From assembly GCA_023052935.1 (NCBI GenBank), contig CM041294.1, positions 104,688,116-104,752,115 of the forward strand: DNA of 64,000 bases, in the 5' to 3' direction. The notes beneath the pieces are model-generated. The model saw only the letters and a program-made list of their open reading frames with translations, had not been told where the DNA came from and ran no database searches. The position numbers and the translations under genes are program-made. Positions 56,346-64,000 of this stretch are shown here, piece by piece. The DNA comes from Piezodorus guildinii. Its lineage: Eukaryota > Arthropoda > Insecta > Hemiptera > Pentatomidae. Position 1 is the first letter of the stretch; each line of letters begins with the position of its first letter.

Positions 56346-57054
56346 ATGATGGAGTTTTGTTGACCTTAGAGAAATTAGATGAGGAAGATGGTTGGGGGTG
56401 CGGTCATAAATTAAAAACACACAATTAAAAATAAGCGTTATTTTAATTATGTGCCGACGTTTCGGCCTACAATGTGGGCCTTCATCAGGGCTAAAAGAAA
56501 CAAGATAACAACCAATGTAATTATAGACTTAATAATGCGTTAGGTATATAATAATAATATGACAGTAATAAATTATGGGAACATAAATAATATTAAATGT
56601 AAAATGATAATAAGATGACAATTATAAAGTATGGAAATAAGGTGACAGTTATAAAGTATGGAAATAAACAAAATTAAGATGATAGTTATAAAGTATGGAA
56701 GTAGACATAATTGAGATGATAATATTGTAATGAGAATATATAAATAGAGACTAAGTAAATGAAAAAAAAATGATAAAGGAAAAATGTGTGAACAATTAAA
56801 ATTTTAAATATTAACAATTTTGAGTTGATATATGACGGTAATATATTAAAAACATAGTTAAGAGTATAGGTAATATATAAAAAAATATAGTCATTACAAA
56901 AGAGAAACAGTATGAATAAAAAATAATAATTTAAATTTTAAAATAATGTAATATTAAAACTAATAATTGTATGTCAGGATATGTAACGGAGAAAGATATG
57001 AGTATGGAAAGGGGGAGAAAGAAATGGGCGATGAAAAAAGACCCTTATCAATAA
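56346..57054 (-). mobile_element. PLE 3' region fragment
   Basis: Begins on the plus strand with ATGAGGAAGATGGTTGGGGG, the reversed 3' terminus of the PLE, and extends through the 3' UTR to CCCTTATCAATAAG. It carries the ribozyme-like motif but no coding sequence. Near-identical to 59163-59846. Confidence 0.88.
56446..56500 (-). ncRNA. Hammerhead-ribozyme-like motif
   Basis: On the minus strand: TTTTAGCC, CTGATGA (56488-56482), one A, GGCC-loop-GGCC stem, GAAAC (56463-56459), GTC (56458-56456), GGCAC. Stem I can form from GCC/GGC with a second helix UUUUA/UAAAA-like further out. Stem III is only AC/GU with no loop, so cleavage would need a dimer. The extra A after the core departs from consensus. 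Confidence 0.5.
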
Positions 57055-57060
57055 GAAAAA

Positions 57061-57814
57061 TCTGGTGCGGGCAACACACGACTTTCACTTACCTCAATTT
57101 TTAAAATCAATGAAAGGATTTTCAAATACAGTTAGAGATAAAAATACGTGAAATTATTAAGGAATTAATCAAATTAAATTTCTATAGAAACATGTGTTTT
57201 ATTAAAAAATCTATTATATTATTATCTAAAATAATCAGTTAGTTTTATGTTCATTTCATCACTCTCTATTAACTTTTCAAAGCTTGTGTATCAGATGATA
57301 TTTTTTCTAAAATCTTTAGCTTACCAACGGTATATCATACATGTTATATTACTGCTCTTATGTTCAAAAACAAAAAATTGCATTAAAAAAATATTTTTTC
57401 TGTTTTCTCCTTTAGTTGGGTATCGAATTTATTCAATTTATATATTTACCAGTTTTTCATCAGCGTTAACAAGATAATCTAGTTATTATTATTGAATCTA
57501 CAAAATTAAAGGTACTTTAGGGGAAGACAATTTAAAATATCGGCATTTAAGCCCTGTCAGACCATTTTTATCTAAATAAAACCTACATGATATTAAAGCC
57601 CATTAAATTTTACATCGATATAGCGAGTTTAATCAAAATCGTTGGAACCGTTTTTGAGAAAATCGAAAAAAGGTGCAAAATGCATGGTATAAAGTGCCTC
57701 TTCTGGTAGGCTCATTTAGATGAAAAAAGTTTTGTCACGTCTCGGGCGTATAGTTGTCTTAAATATGAAATTTCAGTTTCATAGGACTTACCGTTTCCGC
57801 CCGGGAGTTACCAC

Positions 57815-57853
<39 letters not shown>

Positions 57854-58779
57854 CTTTTTGCGGGACTTGGTTATTTGGACTCAGGGGACCCTAAAACGTG
57901 TATTTCCGTTCAAAACTGGAATTCGAAAATTTTCACGATCGCAATACTTCCCCTTACTATATATAGTAAGTGAAAGTAATAAATTAAATTAAATTTCTAT
58001 AGAAACATGTGTTTGATTCAAAAATCTATTATATTATTATCTAAAATAATCAGTTAGTTTTATGTTCATTTCATCACTCTCTATTAACTTTTAAAAGCTT
58101 GTGTATGAGATGATAATTTTTCTAAAATCTTTAGCTTTCCAACGGTATATCATACATGTATATTACTGCTCTTATGTTCAAAAACGAAAAATTGCATTAA
58201 AAAAATATTTTTTCTGTTTTCTCCTTTAGTTGGGTATCGAATGAATTCAATTTCTACATTAACCTGTTTTTCATCAGCGGTAATAAGATAATATAGTTAT
58301 TTTTATAGAATCAACAAAATTAAAGGCATTTTAGGGGAAGAAAAATTTAAAATATCGGCATTTAAGCCCTGTCAGACCATTTTAATCCGAATAAAACCTA
58401 AATGATATTAAAGCCCATTAAAATTTACATCTATATAGCGGGTTTAATCAAAATCGTCGGAACCGTTTTTGAGCAAATCGAAAAAAGGTGCAAAATGCAT
58501 GGTATAAAGTGGCTCTTCTGGTAGGCTCATTTAGATGAAAAAAGTTTTGTCACGTCTCGGGCGTATAGTTGTCTTAAATATGAAATTTCAGTTTCATAGG
58601 ACTTACCGTTTCCGCCCGGGAGTTACCACACACACACACACACACACACAGACCTTTTTGCGGGACTTGGTTATTTGGACTCAGGGGACCCTAAAACGTG
58701 TATTTCCGTTGAAAACTGGAATTCGAAAATTTTCACGATCGCAATACTTCCCCTTACTATATATAGTAAGTGAAAGTAA
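57061..58779 (+). repeat. Helentron-like repeat, complete copy plus tandem second unit
   Basis: The first unit starts TCTGGTGCGGGCAACACACG and ACTTTCACTTACCTC, and has the AATATCGGCATTTAAGCCCT block, a CA tract at 57815-57849, ACGTGTATTTCCGTTC, CACGATCGCAATACTT and the end CTTACTATATATAGTAAG. From 57986 the sequence restarts at AAATTAAATTTCTATAG (57171 in unit one), giving a period of 815 bp, and ends the same way at about 58779 with a shorter CA tract. No protein is encoded. CTTTCACTTAC near the 5' end is the inverse of GTAAGTGAAAG at the 3' end. Confidence 0.85.
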
Positions 58780-58908
58780 AAAATACTTACATGACGACGT
58801 GCAAGCGTTGCCTACAGAAGTGATGTTTCCCAGTTTAAAAAACGCTCATTGCGTGAAACGGAAAATATGAGAACTAGAATGTCCGTTAGGAAAATTCCAA
58901 GAAGCTAA
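58780..58908 (-). mobile_element. PLE 3' region fragment
   Basis: AATACTTACATGACGACGTG to AATTCCAAGAAGCTAA matches 59847-59970 nearly exactly. Bounded by the Helentron-like repeat on the left and an RTE piece on the right. Confidence 0.85.
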
Positions 58909-58929
58909 AGAGACTAGCTAAAGCTAGAC

Positions 58930-59140
58930 GTTTAAAAAACGTCCTATGACCACCGAACAAGCCCAGGCCCTCAATATCCGACTTGACACAATCTTTCCAC
59001 CGACGTCTCTTCGACGCCTACCAGAGATTTCAGCACATATTAACTTTTTCGAAACACGCCCATTTGAGGATCTGTGATACTATCAACCCAATCATACTGA
59101 CCGGATGCAAGCTCCGTAATTTCTTGTTGTGTAGACTTCA
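58930..59140 (-). pseudogene. RTE-type RT C-terminal fragment
   Basis: The reverse of this stretch aligns with 7160-7370 of the RTE element: the GRPKRRWEDCIK equivalent around 58990, RLKWARK-like near 59060 and CAAGCTCCGTAATTTC for the LRS.Y region near 59115. It is more diverged than the 6698 copy and has frameshifts. Confidence 0.7.
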
Positions 59141-59225
59141 AAAGATAAAGAATTTTATTTATATGAGGAAGATGGTTGGGGGTGCGGTCATAAATTAAAA
59201 ACACACAATTAAAAATAAGCGTTAT

Positions 59226-59285
59226 TTTAATTATGTGCCGACGTTTCGGCCTACAATGTGGGCCTTCATCAGGGCTAAAAGAAAC
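59226..59285 (-). ncRNA. Hammerhead-ribozyme-like motif (left arm)
   Basis: Minus strand: CTGATGA at 59272-59266, GGCC stem, GAAAC at 59247-59243, GTC and GGCAC. Identical to the motif at 56446-56500 and to the inverted partner at 61808. Confidence 0.5.
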
Positions 59286-60027
59286 AAGATAACAACCAAT
59301 GTAATTATAGACTTAATAATGCGTTAGGTATATAATAATAATATGACAGTAATAAATTATGGGAACATAAATAATATTAAATGTAAAATGATAATAAGAT
59401 GACAATTATAAAGTATGGAAATAAGGTGACAGTTATAAAGTATGGAAATAAACAAAATTAAGATGATAGTTATAAAGTATGGAAGTAGACATAATTGAGA
59501 TGATAATATTGTAATGAGAATATATAAATAGAGACTAAGTAAATGAAAAAAAAATGATAAAGGAAAAATGTGTGAACAATTAAAATTTTAAATATTAACA
59601 ATTTTGAGTTGATATATGACGGTAATATATTAAAAACATAGTTAAGAGTATAGGTAATATATAAAAAAATATAGTCATTACAAAAGAGAAACAGTATGAA
59701 TAAAAAATAATAATTTAAATTTTAAAATAATGTAATATTAAAACTAATAATTATATGTCAGGATATGTAACGGAGAAAGATATGAGTATGGAAAGGGGGA
59801 GAAAGAAATGGGCGATGAAAAAAGACCCTTATCAATAAGAAAAAATACTTACATGACGACGTGCAAGCGTTGCCTACAGAAGTGATGTTTCCCAGTTTAA
59901 AAAACGCTCATAGCGTGGAACGGAAAATATGAGAACTAGAATGTCCGTTAGGAAAATTCCAAGAAGCTAAGTTATGTTTACTGATTCGATTGTTAAAAAA
60001 TAGCCAAAAGTCATTACTTGAGAGTAC

Positions 60028-60759
60028 TTGAGTACTCAACATCCCCATCATCAAAAAATTAACGTTGCTAAAAATCTTATACACCGAAGCCCTTTCCTTT
60101 CCGATCCCCGTTTCCACGACATCAACATTAACCGCATAAAGACAATTCTCCTGGCCAATAACTTCCCTACCGTGATCATAAACAAACTTATAAATAACTA
60201 CAGAAATCAGTCTCAACCTCAATTAACCTCTCTTTCTACTCCATCATCATCACCAACTCCCTTATATAGATCCGTACCTTACATTCCCTCTCTTTCAGAA
60301 AAAATTAAAAAATCATTAAAATCCTTCTATCCAAACCTCAGACTTGCTTTAAAATCCCACTACAAACTCTCCAATATTTACAGCCGACTTAAAGACAGTA
60401 TACCAACAGACCACCGTTCAAAAATTGTTTATAGAGTCCCTTGCGGAACTCCTAATTGCAACTCTGCCTATATTGGTGAAACCAAAAACCTTCTCAAAGA
60501 TCGCATCACCCGACACAAATATACAATTTCCTCCAAAAATTCTACCGCTTCAAAACTTTCAGAACATTCCTTAACCCTTAACCATTCCTTTGATTTTGAT
60601 AAAACATCCATTCTTGCCACTGTTCCCAACCATGACAAACGACTCATTACAGAATGCATTTACATACAACTAGAACCCCTTCCTGTTAATCAAAAGACTG
60701 ACAAACATAACTTGTCACTAGCTTATTCCCAAATATTAAATTTAATAAAGCATCCCTAG
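60028..60759 (+). pseudogene. PLE protein C-terminal part: linker and GIY-YIG domain, N-terminally truncated
   Basis: The 243-residue frame starts exactly at the junction with the left arm, so its Met is not the native start. Residues 10-60 (FLSDPRFHDININRIKTILL) look like the region after the PLE RT thumb. Residues 85-130 (SEKIKKSLKSFYPNLRLALK) are the linker. From about 132 comes VYRVPCGTPNCNSAYIGETK with the Cys pair and YIG core, then RITRHKYTISS, SEHSLTLNHSFDF and LITECIYIQLEP. The domain is complete, ending NLIKHP. The RT is absent. Copy 16845 is nearly identical over the GIY-YIG part. Confidence 0.88.
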
Positions 60760-61056
60760 CTCATTTTTTAAACAACCATCTGATCATCTCTTCATAATTT
60801 TATTTTTATTTATTTATTATCAATTTTTTTTATTTATATATTTATTTAATTTTCGTACTCCCCTTTTTTATTTATTTATTTGTTTACCTACTAGATTACT
60901 GTTTATTTATCATTTCCTTCGACAGCTCCTTATCGTCATTCGTTATTACCTCATCATCATTCATCATTTATCATCGTCATCCGTTATTACTTAAAATCTT
61001 TTAATCTTTACCTCGTCACTATTTCTTACAATTTTATCAAATACTCATAAGTATAA
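60760..61056 (+). other. PLE 3' UTR, proximal part
   Basis: T/A-rich sequence with TTTATTTA runs and CGTCATTCGTTATTACC-type repeats. It matches 17190-17460. It is not part of the inverted arms. Confidence 0.75.
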
Positions 61057-61807
61057 CTCAAGTACTCTCAAGTAATGACTTTTGGCTATTTTTTAACAAT
61101 CGAATCAGTAAACATAACTTAGCTTCTTGGAATTTTCCTAACGGACATTCTAGTTCTCATATTTTCCGTTCCACGCAATGAGCGTTTTTTAAACTGGGAA
61201 ACATCACTTCTGTAGGCAACGCTTGCACGTCGTCATGTAAGTATTTTTTCTTATTGATAAGGGTCTTTTTTCATCGCCCATTTCTTTCTCCCCCTTTCCA
61301 TACTCATATCTTTCTCCGTTACATATCCTGACATACAATTATTAGTTTTAATATTACATTATTTTAAAATTTAAATTATTATTTTTTATTCATACTGTTT
61401 CTCTTTTGTAATGACTATATTTTTTTATATATTACCTATACCCTTAACTATGTTTTTAATATATTACCGTCATATATCAACTCAAAATTGTTAATATTTA
61501 AAATTTTAATTGTTCACACATTTTTCCTTTATCATTTTTTTTCATTTACTTAGTCTCTATTTATATATTCTCATTACAATATTATCATCTCAATTATGTC
61601 TACTTCCATACTTTATAACTATCATCTTAATTTTGTTTATTTCCATACTTTATAACTGTCACCTTATTTCCATACTTTATAATTGTCATCTTATTATCAT
61701 TTTACATTTAATATTATTTATGTTCCCATAATTTATTACTGTCATATTATTATTATATACCTAACGCATTATTAAGTCTATAATTACATTGGTTGTTATC
61801 TTGTTTC

Positions 61808-61859
61808 TTTTAGCCCTGATGAAGGCCCACATTGTAGGCCGAAACGTCGGCACATAATT
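61808..61859 (+). ncRNA. Hammerhead-ribozyme-like motif (right arm)
   Basis: TTTTAGCC, CTGATGA (61816-61822), GGCC stem, GAAAC (61841-61845), GTC (61846-61848), GGCACATAATT. The core is the same as in the left arm. The jockey-B insertion removes the outer part of stem I. Confidence 0.48.
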
Positions 61860-64000
61860 TTACTTGGAAACAATTCTTTATTGAACAATATTACAATCTG
61901 TCCAATTTAGGACATTTTTAATAGGGATAAAGTACAACATTCATACTGCATTCACACGATATATACAAAACAATAAATTTATATAATAATAATACAATAT
62001 AAATAAATACAAAACAAAATCAATAAAAATATATACAAAAGTCACTCATACCTATATACAATTCACAAGCATACAGCACGTGAGTGGAGAATCTAGCCAA
62101 TGCTAGAACTCCAATATACATTTTACAAGAGGTCTCGAGGCCACTGCCGTTTCAACCTTCTAGGAGGATGGTAAGGATGTGTGGAGCTGGATAAGGATTG
62201 AGCTAGGGGATTAGGGTGATGGATAAGGTTCTGATGGAATTTAGAGAATTTTAATGGTATAAGGTCTAAAATAAATGGAATATTTAGGTCGCGGTGTAAG
62301 GTATGGTTGGATACATATTAAGGAGCATTAACTATTGTTCGGAGGACTTTTGATTGGAAGGATTGAATGCGTTTGATGTTAGAAAATTTAGCTGTCCCCC
62401 ACAGTTCAAGTCCGTAGGTCCAGATAGGTTTCAGTACTGTCTTGTATATTAGCAGTTTGTTCTCGATAGATAATTTAGAATTTCTGTTCAGTAGTCTGTA
62501 TAATTGTCCAAATCGTCGATTAAGTTCTTGTCGTTTAAGTCTAGTATGCGGGTTCCAAGTTAGTCTTTTGTCCAGAAGGAAGCCAAGATACCGGACTGTG
62601 TCGGAGAAAGGAAGCGGAACGGAGTTAAAGAGAACTGGAGGGCAGGATTGTCTTCGAAGGGTAAAGGTGACATGTCTGCATTTGGATTGATTTACTTTGA
62701 TTCTCCAGTTGTTACACCAGTCTTCAATTTGAGAAAGGTGTGTTTGGAGGCCTGTAGATGCGATTTCGGGATCTAAGTGAGAGGATAGGATAGCTGTGTC
62801 ATCAGCGTACGTTGCTAGGAAGGTGTTAGAGCAAAGAGGAATATCAGCCGTGTATATATTGTAGAGGATAGGACCAAGGACACTACCCTGAGGAACACCG
62901 GATTCGACTGGATAATAATTGGAATATTCTGCACCACAACGAACTCGGAAGGAGCGGTTTGATAGATAGGATCGGAGGACTAGGTATAAGGATCGGGGTA
63001 AATGGTTTTTGAGCTTAAAGAGCAATCCCGGGTGCCACACCCGGTCAAATGCTTGCGTTATGTCCAGAAATGCACCCGAGCAGTACTCCTTGTTCTCAAG
63101 GGCAGAGGAAATATGGTCAACGACTCGGAGCCCTTGCTGAACGGTTGAATGCTGGGAACGGAATCCAAACTGATGGGAAGGAATAGTGTGGGATTCTAAT
63201 AACGGTAATATTCGTTTGAGGAGGATTTTTTCAAAGATTTTTGAAAGGATTGGGAGTAGGCTGATAGGTCTATATGATGTCGTAGTGTTAGGAGGTTTAC
63301 CTGGTTTTAGGAAGAGAATTATTGTGGAATGTTTCCATAAGAGAGGAAAATGAGTAGTGCGTAGAATGGAGTTGTAAATATATGTAAGAAATATAACGGC
63401 TTTAGATGGAAGCTGTCTGAGAATCTGAGGAGTGAGGAGATCGTATCCAGGAGATTTACGGAGTGCAAGTTTTCGGAGAAGATATTTGACCTCAGAGGGA
63501 TTAACTGCTTTAGGAGGTAATGAAAGCGGGATTGGAGACTGAAGGAACTGTTCCACTGCTGAAGTGTGGTTTGGATTGGATTCTGGATGAGGTGTGAAGA
63601 CTTGGGAAACGTATTTGGCAAGTTCCTCGGCTTTGTCTTCATCAGACGCAGCCCAGGAACCATTACTACGACGGAGGGGATGGGAAATATGGTGGGATTT
63701 TAGAATTTTCTTGGTGACATTCCACAGGGAATTGTCACAAGCGGAAAGAGAAGAAAGGAAGGAACTAAAGGATTGGGAACGGAAGGTCGCCAACTCCCTC
63801 TTTAATTGTCTACAATAAAAGCTATAGGAGCGGCAATCTGTGGGGTGACGGGTGCGTTGCCATAAGGATCTGGATCGGCGTTTGGTGCGGATGAGGTCTA
63901 TGAGGTGTTGTGGTAAATGATTTTGGTTATGACTTATCTGGGAGTGCTTGGGAGAGGAGGCAGTCCAAACAGCTTGTTGAATAGCGATGGTGAAGGAGTT
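61858..64000 (-). mobile_element. jockey-B, second copy, 3' half, running off the window
   Basis: Minus-strand element whose 3' end (CAATAAAGAATTGTTTCC) lies in the right arm of the PLE. Its 3' UTR and ORF2 are nearly identical to 8073-12560. The 5' end is outside the window, so no target duplication can be seen. Confidence 0.9.
62123..64000 (-). pseudogene. jockey-B copy 2 ORF2, RT part, one nonsense change
   Basis: The frame is open from the window edge: ISHNQNHLPQHLIDLIRTKR, KSPGYDLLTPQ, SYRPISLLPILSKIFE, HQFGFRSQHST, FLDITQAFDRVW, GVPQGSVLGPIL, TYADDTAILS and YLGFLLDKRLTW. At 62318 TAT has become TAA (after VNAP), cutting the last 65 or so residues; beyond it the same frame continues to RRLKRQWPRDLL and the normal TAA at 62123. 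Unlike the first copy it keeps PIPLSLPPKAV without deletion and has GVPQGS rather than GVPQGN, so it is closer to an active sequence. Confidence 0.9.

Larger units (their letters stand above)
59163..61859 (+). mobile_element. PLE with long inverted arms
   Basis: The left arm 59163-60032 is the reversed PLE 3' region. The centre 60028-61056 holds the C-terminal coding part. The right arm 61057-61859 is the forward 3' region, cut off by the jockey-B insertion. The parts that overlap (59229-60032 and 61057-61859) are about 803 bp and nearly identical. The RT-coding half is missing and is replaced by the inverted arm. Confidence 0.85.

Overview
This window is eukaryotic, AT-rich, repeat-dominated DNA, most likely from an insect. 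I favour a hemipteran-like genome but cannot fix the species. I find no convincing host protein-coding gene, rRNA or functional tRNA gene. Nearly every open frame longer than about 100 residues belongs to a transposable element or is a shadow of one, and the rest is AT-rich sequence with TA, CA, TTTA and homopolymer runs.

Layout. 1-3240: minus-strand jockey-type LINE (jockey-A) with intact ORF1 and an ORF2 that stays open to the window edge. 3242-4852: decayed LOA/R1-type LINE. 5946-7870: a Helentron-like repeat, then an older dispersed repeat (repeat X) carrying a 5'-truncated RTE LINE. 8073-12560: structurally full-length jockey-B with a 14-bp target duplication. 13785-14058: tRNA-derived SINE. 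14173-20684: two copies of a dispersed unit on either side of Helentron-like copies, one of which holds a Penelope-like element (PLE). 20930-25615: scraps of jockey, CR1-like and LOA/R1 elements and a second SINE family. 25845-30256: jockey-C, with an uninterrupted 891-residue ORF2. 30932-34995: more Helentron-like copies and a SINE. 35350-36235: internally deleted mariner. 36860-42100: CR1-like relics. 44990-46231: relic of a jockey-C relative. 46444-51841: full-length jockey-D with an 11-bp target duplication. 52598-56262: mariner and jockey fragments. 56346-61859: PLE and Helentron-like pieces, ending in a PLE with about 803-bp inverted arms. 61858-64000: second jockey-B copy on the minus strand, inserted in the right PLE arm and running off the window.

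The elements form a layered nest that can be ordered from breakpoints: PLE into Helentron-like copy (16-bp target duplication), RTE into repeat X (15-bp), LOA/R1 3' end into a second repeat X copy, truncated jockey into a duplicated segment (11-bp), and jockey-B into a PLE arm. Apart from the jockey-C ORF2 and the visible parts of jockey-A, the element genes carry frameshifts, deletions or stops.

The observations most worth following are a hammerhead-ribozyme-like core in four PLE 3' regions, two of them facing each other in one element; a Helentron-like non-autonomous family with asymmetric inverted termini, an internal CA tract and a terminal palindrome; and a jockey-type ORF2 whose endonuclease has Asp where the family normally has its catalytic Glu.
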